Positions 12,632-23,800 of a stretch of DNA of 64,000 nt are shown piece after piece (positions within the stretch are counted from its first letter, which is position 1; each line of letters begins with the position of its first letter). Source of the stretch: Micromussa lordhowensis (Eukaryota; Cnidaria; Anthozoa; Scleractinia; Lobophylliidae); contig OZ026599.1 in assembly GCA_964020085.1 (NCBI GenBank), forward strand, positions 34,057,586 to 34,121,585. The letters are read 5' to 3'. Under the pieces are notes generated by a model. It was not told where the DNA came from. It saw only the letters and a list, made by a program, of their open reading frames with translations, and did no database searches. Made by a program: the position numbers and the translations under genes.

Positions 12632-12689
12632 TGGGGCCAGGTAAGTATTATTGGAAAGGACTTTTAGAAAGTCTAGCTTAAAAAGGTGT

Positions 12690-13745
12690 TTGACAAGGGT
12701 CTGGAAACCATAAAAGGGTTTACGGCAGAGATCATGTTGCAAGATGCATGGGGCGAAGCAGTCTTCTACAAAACCAGGCCAGTTCCCCGTGTGTTGCGCC
12801 TGAAAGTGGAAGAAGAGTTGGCCCATTTGGAGAGTCTTGAAGCAGTCAAGGTGGAATGAAGTGACTGGGCGTCTCCCATTTTCTGTTTGCCAACGAAAGA
12901 TGGAAGCATACGCATCTGTGGTGACTTCAAGGTGTCAGTTAAACAGGTACTGCTTGACAACCCATACCCATTACCGGACACTGAGGATTTATTTGCAACT
13001 GTAGGGAGTGTAACTGTGTTCAGCAAGATTGATTTGTCAAATGCCTATCAGCAGGTGGAATTGACTCCAGAGAGCCAACACTACCTCACTTTGAACACTC
13101 ACAGAGGAATGTATGCCTATCGGCGCCTGACCTATGGTATTGCCTCTGTTCCTGCTCCTTTTTCAGTCAACTATGGATCAGATATTGCAAGGACTTGATA
13201 ATGTGTGCTGTCTTATAGACGACATCCTGATAAGAACTGAATACAAGAACGCTTTCAAGTGTTAGACGAGGTGTTGAACCGAATGGAAAAGCATGATATC
13301 TTAGCTAAGTAGTCCGAGTTCGAGTTCATTGTAGCAAGTGTAGAGTTCCTAGGCTATCACGTGGACGGAGAAGGCCGACATCCTACTGATGGGAACGTTG
13401 CAGCTATCAGTGCGGCTCCACGTCCGAGGAAGGTAGCAGAACTTACTCCTACTTAGGGTTGCTGAACTACTATGGTCACTTCATTGCCAATTTGTTTTTG
13501 ACCTTAGCTCAGCCATTACATGAATTTCGTCGTAAAGGAGTAAAGTTGGTGTGGTCAAAAGAGTGTGAAGAAGTGTTGCAGCGCAGTAAATCTGAACTGT
13601 TGGTTCCATATGATGAGAAGAGGAAGTTGATTCTCCTGTTGCTGAATTAGAGTCTGAATCACCACCTCAAGCCAGTTCCAAGGAATTCGCCCGTGAAAAC
13701 TGAGCGTAGATATCCCAGACAGAGGAAAGTCCTAAATAGAGTTAA
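12690..13745 (+). pseudogene. Decayed Ty3/gypsy pol fragment
   Basis: Reverse-transcriptase blocks can be followed: a PVPRVLRLKVEEEL-like start, TKDGSIRICGDFK (about 12894), DNPYPLPDTEDLF, FSKIDLSNAYQQV (about 13018), and an LNYYGHFIANL thumb region near 13460. An in-frame stop at about 12857, several frameshifts around 13190-13330 and a missing RNase H/integrase region show it is dead. A C-terminal basic tail (RRYPRQRK) follows directly after the thumb at about 13700, so an internal deletion has joined the two. No LTRs are visible. It differs from the intact element at 46806 and is much older. Confidence 0.85.
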
Positions 13746-15460
13746 CCTGTTACTTTATCTTAGTGAACAGAGACATTTGTTTTGTTGATATTAGAAAGTT
13801 AAAGTTTGATTATTTGCATGTGATTTGCGCCACTAAAGTCTTGGAGCAAACATGCAAACATATCAGGAAGGGAGGAAGAAGTGTCACATGTATTAGGTCA
13901 GCGGCTGCGTATGTGCAAGAAACTGGGACTCGTTGGGTGTTACAGACCGGTCAGAGACCAGTGGGAATACCCGAGGACACTGGCACCCCTTTTTCCGGCC
14001 AAACCGTGCCGACCAAGAGGAATGACTCTTGCCATTTTTTATCCCTTTTCCGAATTCCCCACGTAAGTGAAGAGAAGTAGGGCAATGAGTTGGTTTGTCA
14101 AAAATGGAACGGCGAATTTCGGTCAGAATATTCTGACCGAAATAAGTGGACCACCTCCGGAGGTGATCCGGAATATTCTGAATGTTCCTTTCCATTTGAC
14201 TTCCGACCGAAATTTCCGGAACCTTTGGCATAATGGAAAGCATCCTACGTGTCTTGTGCGGCCACGTTACAACGATTTTAACAGTTATAATATATACGAT
14301 TAAAAAAAGATTCCACAGGGACAAAATGAGAGACTAATCTGTTCATGCTTCGTTCTGTATTTGTATTTGAATTCTCGTGTATCAAGGTATAAGGTCAGTA
14401 CACGATCGCAATACATTTTCTAATTCTAGACGTCGCTAAACACAAGCTTTAACATGTTTAACATGCCACGCTATGTTATCTTTGTATACAGCGTGAATTG
14501 TTGCAAACTGTTTGCTCAAATTGGAACTCATATATGTAGCTCATAGCTTTACCAACATGAACAAAAGCTCTGTTTTGCACATTACGCACGACAACGACAC
14601 TTAACTTATCTCAACATCTTAGTCCTGGCAGAAAGATACAACTTGCATTTTTCTCGTTCTGCAGTGAGTTGATTTTAGGCCAGTAAATAAAACGAAAGTA
14701 GATTACAAAATTGTTTCATCCAAATCTGGCATCGCTTGCGATTTAGATAGACAAATAACTTCAATAAATCCAATAATTTGTTGTCATGTTCTAAAGGACC
14801 CTAAAGACTGTTTGCCTGAAAGAGAAAAATAACAAATACAAGCACCATAATTTAGGCACATGTACTGGACCTTCTGGTAAGAAAATTAAAATATGCAACA
14901 TCGCACCTTCTGATAGCCGGATATTAACAAAATATATTACTATGCAAAACGGAGTCGAAGGTAAACATAACGAAAAGTGAACCAAAGACAATCTATCTTT
15001 TAAAAGTAGAAAAACATACATAAAATATATTTAGAACTAAAGCAGCTGAATTGAAGCCCTGAAGGATCTCTTACACAAATAAATGTTGTTGTGTTGACAT
15101 GTACAAAGGAGAGAAAACAAGAATGCCTAATTTTCGAACCGAGGCTGAAACTGAGACCGAATGTGTCTTATTTGAATCCTTATCTTAGAAGATTACATTC
15201 AACTTGATTATTAACATTTTTTTGTAAAAATTCATCTAATGCGAAAGCAATTCATTTCGTAGCCAGCTATGACTATTACATTTGCATAAATGTGCAATGA
15301 AACATTTTGGGTTGAGTGCCGGAGTAAGGTACAGTTTAAAAAGCTTGATCCAAATGAGTGCAGAAATATAATAAAAATGTTTACTCAGCTTGGGTTTGTT
15401 CGTAGTATGCTGTCAAATATTGGTCAATCTCAGAGCGGTTAAACTTGGTAATAAAACTAT
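13746..15460. other. Intergenic stretch with one repeat copy
   Basis: No gene recognised. 14020-14240 is a degenerate copy of the repeat at 3955-4180, with a local palindrome (GGTCAGAATATTCTGACC, then CACCTCCGGAGGTG). The remainder is AT-rich; part of 15000-15460 probably carries the 3' UTR of the CALHM-like gene. Confidence 0.5.
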
Positions 15461-16594
15461 TTATGCTCTTGGAAGCATTTCTACATCCCCCACTCTTCCG
15501 TGAGAAAGGCCGACTTCTCTACGCCCGTTGGGTTCCTCGGTCTTTTCCTTAACATATGGCTGTGTTCTGTCGCCTGTTGATCGTGGATATCTCTCTGCCA
15601 TTGCTTCGTATGCATTGTTGACAAGGTTAAACGCGTCGCTTTCTTCGTATTCTCGCCAAGTAGTGTCAATAAATGTAAGCTCGACTTTTTGCTTACCTTC
15701 CTGTTGTACTCTTTCCTTGAAAGCGGTGACTGCAGCTTGTGCTTGAAGCTCTTGGTAGTCTTCCAACGATGGGAACGCTTTGTCAAATTTATTCACCGTT
15801 ACGAGGTTTTGATAAGCGTTTTTGAGTACGTCGGAGGGATTCTTGTTTTGATACATTGTGGCAAAGTACAAATCGGCTCTTCTTTTCCCTTGGCCCGATG
15901 CAAGCTTTTCCATGTTGGCTTTGAAAGCTTCGACTGCCGCTTCCGACTCGAGCCTCTGATAGGTGTAAGGACTTGGCAAAGAGCCGATTTCTCGCTGAAA
16001 ACAACAGCGTTGAACGGACACAACAACAAAGGCTATAATCAATGCACCAGCTAGTAACAGGAGGGCAGCTGCTTGCGAATTTTTTCCAGCGTTCGCGTAG
16101 TCGGCTTCGATTTTCAATTTTTCCGCCTCAGAAGCGTTGATCAACTTTGCTTCCTTCGTGCCTCCAAGAACGGCGCAGATGAAATAATCGCGTTGTAACA
16201 GGGCCCAGAAAATCCACATAAACCCCGACAGAGAACTCTGAAAGATGATTTCGACGAGATTCTTGCTGCAGGGCCAGCGAGGATACAAGAAACAACAGAA
16301 CCGCTTGCCGCCTCGTCTTTCGTGTTCTTCGTAGTAACAGCATCCACGAACGAGATTCCAAAATCCGTTGTGAAGAAATATTGTTACAAGGAACAGAAAC
16401 AGAGCAGGAATTATGAAGAAACAGGATCCATAAAATGCAAAACCGTCTGGCGGACACTGGAAGAAATCTTCGCTTTGAACGACCGCGTTGATGCCAAAAA
16501 CGATCAATGCTATAGTGGTATTTCTGATTGCTCCAGAATGGCTTTGAAAAGCCGACTGGAACGAGGTCATAAGCTTAGTTAAAGTAAACGCCAT
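15461..16594 (-). CDS. CALHM-family (calcium homeostasis modulator-like) channel protein
   Basis: Intronless 377-aa protein. Hydrophobic segments lie at about residues 24-40, 56-76, 112-141 and 174-195, the four-helix layout of CALHM large-pore channels. After the first segment comes FFQCPPDGFAFYGSC, resembling the CALHM extracellular F-x-CPC motif, but only one cysteine of the usual C-x-C pair is present (C47, with C58 nearby). A further cysteine follows the third segment (DYFICAVL, C140). The family forms voltage- or calcium-gated plasma-membrane pores. The cytosolic tail contains two tandem copies of a roughly 60-residue unit (about 206-266 and 275-337), each with YQxL, AAVxAFK and an (N)NAY motif. 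The start is the first ATG of the frame. The specific subfamily is not known. Confidence 0.8.
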   Translation of the reverse strand: MAFTLTKLMTSFQSAFQSHSGAIRNTTIALIVFGINAVVQSEDFFQCPPDGFAFYGSCFFIIPALFLFLVTIFLHNGFWNLVRGCCYYEEHERRGGKRFCCFLYPRWPCSKNLVEIIFQSSLSGFMWIFWALLQRDYFICAVLGGTKEAKLINASEAEKLKIEADYANAGKNSQAAALLLLAGALIIAFVVVSVQRCCFQREIGSLPSPYTYQRLESEAAVEAFKANMEKLASGQGKRRADLYFATMYQNKNPSDVLKNAYQNLVTVNKFDKAFPSLEDYQELQAQAAVTAFKERVQQEGKQKVELTFIDTTWREYEESDAFNLVNNAYEAMAERYPRSTGDRTQPYVKEKTEEPNGRREVGLSHGRVGDVEMLPRA

Positions 16595-16740
16595 TTTGAT
16601 TTTTACAGTTACAAAGAATTTTCCTTGTTAAACTCTTGTTTACGTTCGCAACCATGCGTGACTTAATTAATATATACAACGTTATAAATTAACATAAAGA
16701 GGTCACGCTTTAGCCGTCAAATATTGGTCACCATAGCCCA

Positions 16741-17124
16741 TTGCAGAAACGTGAGAGGACTGGGACGAGTTTCTTATATTGATTAGATTGAAAATCTAAA
16801 CATTTCACCTGAAATGTTACTGAATAAAAAGCTATCCAACCAAGTTTGAGAGTTTTCAGTGGAAAATTGTTTAAATGGGAGAATCTCAAAAGTTGCAAAA
16901 TTCCGTACAAATCCTTAGAATTTTGTGGCTTGTCTACCCAATCCATACAAACTCTCTATTTTAGGTGATATTTGAAGAGCTACCATTTTGCAATTTTCCT
17001 TCTCTAAATAGTTCTATTCTTGGTAAATACTCTCAAATTTAGTTCATCTTTCATTTGAATATCTTAGTTTTTCAAACAAACGGAAAACAACCATACTCTT
17101 TCCCAGTCCTCTCACGTTTCTGCA
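16741..17124. mobile_element. Short TIR element
   Basis: TGCAGAAACGTGAGAGGACT and its perfect complement (23 bp in all) sit 384 bp apart. The AT-rich interior has no coding signal. It lies just upstream of the CALHM-like gene and could contribute promoter sequence. Confidence 0.65.
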
Positions 17125-17170
17125 TATGACGATTTAAATATTACAAAAATTGGAAGGTTTTGTATGAAAG

Positions 17171-17725
17171 GTAGGTAGGTAAAGTCTGCATATCAGCCAA
17201 GTGGCCCATCAGGCAGGAGCTTATCCCCGGTAATGAAAACGACTAGGAGTATTTCTACTCCTCCCTGGAAGGGATGCTAGTACATCGCTGGGCTAGCCCC
17301 AGCATTAACATAAATTTCGCTGGTATCTGGTTGCTTGAAAGGTGGATAACAATATCCACCGGATAAATCACCATCCAGCGGATAGCCTGGTTTGTTTTAT
17401 TAATACTTATCCACCGTATAGCGATTTATCAGCAGGCCCCGGTTGTTCGAAGGCTGGATAACGCTACCCACCGGATAAATCGCTACCCAGTGGATAAGTG
17501 TTAACAAAACAAACCGCGCTATCCACAGGATAGTGATTTATCCGATGGATAGCGTTATCCACCTTTCGAACAACCGGGACCAGCTGGTGGATAGCGTTAT
17601 CCAGCCTTCGAACGAGAGATGCACTGCGAGAGTAAAGAGAACATAACACGATGTCCCCGGCCAGGGCTCGAACCCGGACCGCTCGATCCGTAGACGAACG
17701 CACTACCGATGAGATTACCGCGTAT
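17171..17725. repeat. SINE-like element split by a palindromic insertion
   Basis: The left part (17171-17327) and right part (17614-17725) are the two halves of the SINE-like family seen complete at 57957-58277. The right part contains the tRNA-like B box on the minus strand (GGGTTCGAGCCC). The insert at 17328-17613 is a GGTGGATAAC-family palindrome. Confidence 0.7.
17328..17613. mobile_element. Palindromic GGTGGATAAC-family insertion
   Basis: Tandem and inverted copies of a unit like GTTCGAAAGGTGGATAACG. It interrupts the SINE-like element, so it is the younger of the two. A second family member is at 12499-12631. Confidence 0.65.
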
Positions 17726-17890
17726 GAAAAGGGGTAAAATTACAAGGATTTGTATGAAATACCACTAGAGTGTGACTGGAGGGCGAAGCGTCTTCTTCCC
17801 ATACAAATCCTTCTAATTTCTAACGTCTATAAAAATACCCTCTGAAAGGATATAAACTTGAAAATTTGCATGTAAGTCTATTTTTAAGTA

Positions 17891-18036
17891 ATATATCAAA
17901 CACGAGTGACAGTGTTTCATCGAGATATCCAAACACCGAGAAGAGAGTTGAAAATACGACGCGCAGCGGAGTATTTTTGACGAAATTCGAGGTGTTTGGA
18001 TAGCCGATGAAACACTGACTCGAGTGTTTGATATAT
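17891..18036. repeat. Foldback element
   Basis: Arms beginning ATATATCAAACACGAGTGAC are inverted around a short centre. Part of the same family occurs at about 10155-10200 (TATCAAACACTTGAGACAGTG) in NPL intron 1. Confidence 0.7.
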
Positions 18037-20152
18037 CTTCTCAATCGAAACAAAAACTAAGGAGTAAACGGAGAAGTAAAATCGTCAAAATCTATGCTAA
18101 TTAAGACCGGATATCCAAACCACCGTCACGGTCATGATTTCCTTTGTTTTATCTTGATGAATTATTAATGAGTTTGAGAAGCGTTGTTTCCACTTCTGAT
18201 AACATGCATTACCAAAGACTAAATACTGTGTTTTTGAAAACTAAGTCGAAACGCCTATTTGTAAGAAGGAACATAATGATCAAATTTTGACAAAAGCTTT
18301 TGCTAGAAGCTTAATATCGAAAAGTTGACATTTTACAAAACATTTATTTATAAGGCCCGTCTAACGCCTCCACTTTAACAATGATTTGTAGAAAATAGAT
18401 TTATGTTGACCTGAAAATGTCTGAACTGTATAGATCTGTTCAGTACGCCCACTACGCCCACTGGTCTAAAAACTTGCTCAGGCTAAAGATATGCAGTGAC
18501 AGCGTTCAATTCCAAAAGAAGATACCAAAAATTAGCCATTGGGGTTCAAGTTATACAAAATACGTAGAACTTGGTTATTTCACGTTGTTGTTTTGCAGAT
18601 GGCGGGTAGAAAATGTACCGAGATTCAAAACGCACGTGTAGAACCATTCTTCTCTCTTCATTAAACCTTTTGTTTGACGACGTTCACGTTGGCGTCGCTG
18701 TCGTGGTTGGCTGAAGCTCCCTAGTTTCTTCCGGTAAGTGGACAACGGACAGCTCAATCTCGAGCCCAGGGTTTCTCCCGCTCCGAGGTCAGTGGTGCTA
18801 GATAACACAGAACTAACAGGGTGACCATCGTACCTCTCAGGTGTGGCTCTACGAGTTAACTTCCGGGTGCAAATATTTCCTTAGCAATTTTTCTTTTAGA
18901 TCTCCAGTGGATGTTTTCACCGCAGATAATCCGGAGAACTAAAGTGAAGTTTAGATCCAACCTCATCCCAAGAGGCTCTAGTCCTCCGAGTAGAGTTAAA
19001 GCCCTGGCCAAATGAACTCGCAGGTAGATGCAAACGGTCTACTTGTGAGTGCGTTTGGCCAGATCTTGCGTGCACTTGCGTTGACCTGCTCTCAATTTGG
19101 TCGAGATCAAATTTGCACGCACGTCGACTCAAGTTTTTCGTTTGGCCACCCAACCCAAATTGAGTGACGTCTATTCGTCGTTATAGAAACCTATTAGCCA
19201 ATGGAATACCGGATATGTCTGCGTGATGGTTACATTTTGGCCGCGCAGGACTAAGCCCGTAGCCTTGAAATGTTTTTTTTTTCTCGACTTGCGAAGAAAC
19301 TTGCTAGTCCGTTTGACTATCCTACGCAAGGCTCTACGCAAGCAGCCACTTGTGAGTTGTTTGGCCAGACCTTAAGATTGATATAAATCAAAATCACAGC
19401 GCTTTTCTAAAATGTATTCTTTATTCGTATCTCTCTCGCCATTAATTTGTAATTTTCACACTTTGCGTTTTATCCATCGTTTGTATAACAGGTAAGATCC
19501 ATATAGCTTACAGTCTGCAAATTAAAACACTGGTCTTCATAATTTCCTTTAAAATAAATAGATGAAGAATTTTTGTTTTTATCCCTTTTCCATTCTTTTT
19601 GAGGTTTCACTCAATCTAAAACTTTCGTAGCTCTCCGAGGAAACCTTCTGGCGATTTTTGCACTGTTTAAAAAGAGGGATCAGGCAATTAATGGAATTGA
19701 AATAAATAGGAGAATATTCACAAAATCTAATTGCTGGATTACTACTATCAAGACTTTTTTGTGCTTTCCCTCAGTTTTACCGCAACTGTTAAGTTTTATT
19801 TACAGACGTCTTGTACAGATGCAAACATGAAACATGAAACAAAAAACATGAAAATGACAAGACGAGTTCCTGTTTTAGTGGAACTCTCTTGATCTATTGA
19901 TTTTAACAGATTTTTAGTATTTTTATTTCGGGGGGGGGGGGGGGGCGGAGGTACGTTCTAGCCCGCTGGACTTCCTCTGGTTTTCGCTTTTGGCGTTAAC
20001 GCTTAGGCCTAATTCTTACCTCCCCGTCACTGTTATACCTGGGTAGTCTCTAGGGGATGGCTCCCTTCACTGATCCTTTTTTAAATAAAAAATCGCTTCT
20101 TACTCTTTTTGTTGACATAAATTTTGATAAGAACTAATTCGACAGAAGGCCG
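18037..20152. other. Intergenic stretch downstream of the SBNO gene
   Basis: No gene recognised. 19010-19150 holds inverted CTGGCCAAACGCAC-like blocks related to the hairpin at 30716-30788. A poly-G tract lies at about 19930. Minus-strand AATAAA at 19922-19927 is a candidate poly(A) signal for the SBNO gene, about 226 nt past its stop. Confidence 0.4.
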
Positions 20153-20839
20153 TCATTTAGTGAGACAACCATCAATATGTTTGTTTATCTCTGCATTTTT
20201 CGCTTCAGTGGCAAATTTCACACCACAGACGGGGCAGTAAATTTCCTTCTTCGTCTCCTCTACAGGCTTTTCAGCCTTTTTTCCAAACGAAGATAGAATA
20301 CTTGATTGCTTCTGTCGTTTGTTCGTTCTTGAAGCCGTGTCAGTATAAGCTCTCTTCAATGATGCCTTTCCTTCCAAGTTCTCTTTTGAAAGGGAGTCAG
20401 TTAGATGAGGCACAAGGCCATTCTTTCTTGAAGGACCAGCAGCAGAAATTTCGCCCTGCGGAGCTTTCGCATTGTCCGATCCCTTGGATTTAAAGTAAAT
20501 GGATTTAATTCCTTCGCTTCTTTTCTCTGCCACACATTGTTTGTTCGTCGAAGTTTTATTAGACTGACAAGGGCTGTTTTGGATTGCACTGCCGGAGTCT
20601 TTTTTAGAACAGCCATTTTCTTCACTTGCTTCTTTGACTGTTTTTGAGGCATTTTCATCGTGCTCTGGTCTTTGTTCAACAACCTTTGGTTTAAAGAAAT
20701 TTCTAATAGTCACAAGTGGTGTTGTTGCCTTTGTTAAAGTTCTTGGATTGATCGGGGCTTCCGCTTCTTCGAACGCTTGGCTGGCTTTCGATGTCTCCTG
20801 TGAAGGCCTAGCTATCCCTAAAACACTATTTTGTTTTTC
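20153..20839 (-). CDS. SBNO-like gene, last exon: PIP-box-like motif and UBZ4 zinc finger
   Basis: The 229-codon final exon is spliced in frame to exon 32 (acceptor TTCTTTAG at 20840). It opens with a low-complexity Ser/Lys-rich tail, then TIRNFFKPK at about residue 1118 (PIP-box-like hydrophobic/aromatic core, lacking the usual leading Gln). It ends with C-x2-C-x15-H-x3-C (CPVCGVKF through HIDGC), four residues from the stop (CLTK). The spacing is that of Rad18-type UBZ4 ubiquitin-binding fingers found in DNA-damage-tolerance proteins such as Rad18 and polymerase kappa. Function as a ubiquitin/PCNA tether is inferred. Confidence 0.85.
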   Translation of the reverse strand, partial: EKQNSVLGIARPSQETSKASQAFEEAEAPINPRTLTKATTPLVTIRNFFKPKVVEQRPEHDENASKTVKEASEENGCSKKDSGSAIQNSPCQSNKTSTNKQCVAEKRSEGIKSIYFKSKGSDNAKAPQGEISAAGPSRKNGLVPHLTDSLSKENLEGKASLKRAYTDTASRTNKRQKQSSILSSFGKKAEKPVEETKKEIYCPVCGVKFATEAKNAEINKHIDGCLTK

Positions 20840-23800
20840 CTAAAGAAGGAAAAATATCATAAACACAATGAGGCACGTAAGACAGATCAGGAGCAGATGG
20901 GGGTTAAAAAAGTTTCGGCAAGTACTCGTCGAATTTGCCGATTATTTCCGACCAATCAGGAATAGCGGTAACATTCCGAAAGATGTATTAGGTTGTGTCC
21001 TCATTAGCATACGTCACGTCGCTAAGCAACATCCCTACTCGCTTGTCGAAGTCATATCACTTGCCCCAATTCACTCGCCCTCAATTAAACAACCATTTGC
21101 AATGCACTTCGAGTTGTGCTATAAAAAATGTCATTGCAACGTGAACTATTTAAAACCGAGGACTTCACTGAGATAAATATCCTTCGTTTTATTCCGTTAG
21201 CCAGGTTTCTATTGTCCGTACAGAAGACCGGCCTTTGAAATCCTGCAACCTTGTTAGTCTTACCAATTTCAGAGAGCAAATGAGTAGAATATAGACACAA
21301 AATCGCACTTACTAAGACCGAGTCGATAACTTTTTGTTCCTTGAGAAACAAGGTTACTTCCGGTATGAGTTGCTCTGGGTAACGCAAACCAACTAGCCGC
21401 TGACCACTATCCAGTTCAACGCGGACCACTCTTAAAGACCTGCTCTCCTTACTGCAAAAGCAAACACAAGTATTGTTAGTAAAATCACAGGAATAAAGAC
21501 GCTAGGTATCGTTACTATGGGAAGCTGCGTTACATGGAAAGCCGCCTTAAAATCGAATTATAAAACAACGGGGGAAAAATAATCGAGAAAAGCAACAAAG
21601 AGAAGATAAGAGAGTAGAGGAAAAAAAAGGCTGGCATTCCTTTTAACTTGGAGATATCAGTTAAAAAAATATGGATAGCAAATAAAATAAGAAACAAATA
21701 AAAAGGTTTACTTACGTAAGTCCGAGTTTATCGGCGTGTTTTGCCATGGCCAGTTCCAAAGCAGATAACAGAGGAATTATTCCACCACATAATAAATGAA
21801 TTTGAGTGATCCGACAACCAGCTAAAGGCAGTTGAACGACAACAACACAGCTTATCAGTTCATTCAACATTGAGATTTATTCAAAACTCGAAGTTATTAC
21901 ATAGCTGATGCGAAGCGCGGGAAACGTGGGCGAGCAAGTTGCAATTGGTTTTGGTTTTACTTCTCATTGGACGAAGAAGTGACGCGAGTTTTTTTTTTAA
22001 GCCAATGGCGTAGCGTAAAAATACAAAACCAATCCACCGTAGGAAAAATGATGGCGGCTGTACATTTTACCACAATACCTTGCGAACCTAACACAGCGTA
22101 TAAGACACAAGGAAAGCCAAATTTTTACAATATTTGTCTCTGTACTAAGGACATTGTGTATCGTAGGTTTGAAGATTTTATAACCCTTCTGTGCCTTTTT
22201 ATGAACGTTGTTAAAGTTTTCGTGCGCTAAGAACTGTGGGTAAATGTACCAGTCGCCATCTTTTTTTCCTACGGAGGATTACTTTTCGGCACTCGAGTGA
22301 AAACGGTCCTATCACAGAGATTTCTTAAGGCCTCGTTTCCAAGGAGAGAACTTGGAAACGAGGTTAGACTTGGCACAGTCTGGCTTACTTTAGTCCAGTT
22401 CCGACCCTTTCTCTTCTGTCACGCAACGTCGGGAGAGGGGCACTCATTCTCCAGCATTGCGTGACAGAGAGCGGGCAAGAACTGAACTAGACGTACTTCT
22501 ACAAGAAGGACCAGTCTTGCATCCCAAGCCATGAATACAGCGATCTCTTGTTCTTTCATATTGAGCTTTCCATCCCGATTCTGTTGAAGTAAAAACAGAG
22601 ATGAAAGATATTACATAAAGACAAGTCACATTGTTAAAGTATTTCGAGAAGACATACAGCGACATTAGCTATAGCTGGTTTCCATCCGAGTCCGTTGTCC
22701 TAATCAAGTTGGAATTTGGAAAAGTTGGTTTTTAAGGAAAAGGAAAATATGAACACACAGAGGAAAGGCCCCTAGCAACAAACTCAAAGTACATATGACA
22801 GCTGATTGGAATGGAACCCGGTTCAGCCTGGATTTACGAAGACGAGCGCTAAATCAGTCCAAATGTAATCACAACTACTTCCCAAGTATTTCAACCCCCA
22901 GGGCTGGGTTGTTCTAAGCCTGGTTAAGCTAACCCAGGATTAGCGAGAGTTTTGATTTGAGTTTTGTACCTTTTTGGTGAGGGTTTCTGTTTATATAGTT
23001 TGTCAATCAGTTTCGAGCTTAATTAATCTCAAACTAATGAAAAATTAAGCAGTGGAAAACATTATACAAGAAAAATAAATACGTTAGTTAACTTTTAATT
23101 CTGCGTTAGCGTAAACCGGCTTTCAAACAACCCGATGAACAACACCCTAACCCTAACCCAAAGTTATAGCCATGCAATGAAGATGTACAACAGTGCAGTT
23201 ACGAGTTACAGAGCCTTCTAAAGAAACAGAAAACTGAAACATTAACCCGCTGCCTCGCTAAATGGAAGGTGGGTGCCTGGGATATCCAAGGGCTTCCACT
23301 GTGGCCAGCCAGCCCCTAAATAGACTACCGCTCCCATGGCTGGCCAATCCCGACAACCCAGCCATGAGCCCCCATTCCAGGCACCCGTCAACACTGATAG
23401 AATCAGTGGAAGGAAAGAAAAGAGGGAGGGGGGGAGGGGGAACGCAGGCAAACCGTTGCTAACAAGCTAGCAGCGTGAGCTGCTCCAAGACAACCGCTAA
23501 ATTGCTAAAACAGCCCGAGAAAACAACGAGCAACACGAGCTGCTCACACTCCACTAACGAAAATACTAACACACCCTGAAATGAAGCTGGAACCAACCAT
23601 GTGAGCCTGCACTTGAGCACGCGACCGCTGACCAGGAGGTTGCACGCTTAGCTCGTGGCGGTTAACTTTGTTAAATATAATTTAACTAAATTTAACCCGC
23701 TGCCTCGCTAAATGGAAGGTGGGTGCCTGGGATATCCAAGGGCTTCCACTGTGGCCAGCCGGCCCCTAGATAGACTACCGCTCCCATGGCTGGCCAATCC

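Noticed and set aside
18575..18808. Possible coding exon near 18.6 kb
   Set aside because: A plausible acceptor occurs on plus but no conserved peptide or partner exon was found on either strand.
20153..21870. A separate three-exon UBZ gene starting at an ATG near 21869
   Set aside because: The phase from exon 30 (GPSCR) into 21821 and the match to the SBNO C-terminal block show these are the last exons of the SBNO gene; the ATG lies in the upstream intron.
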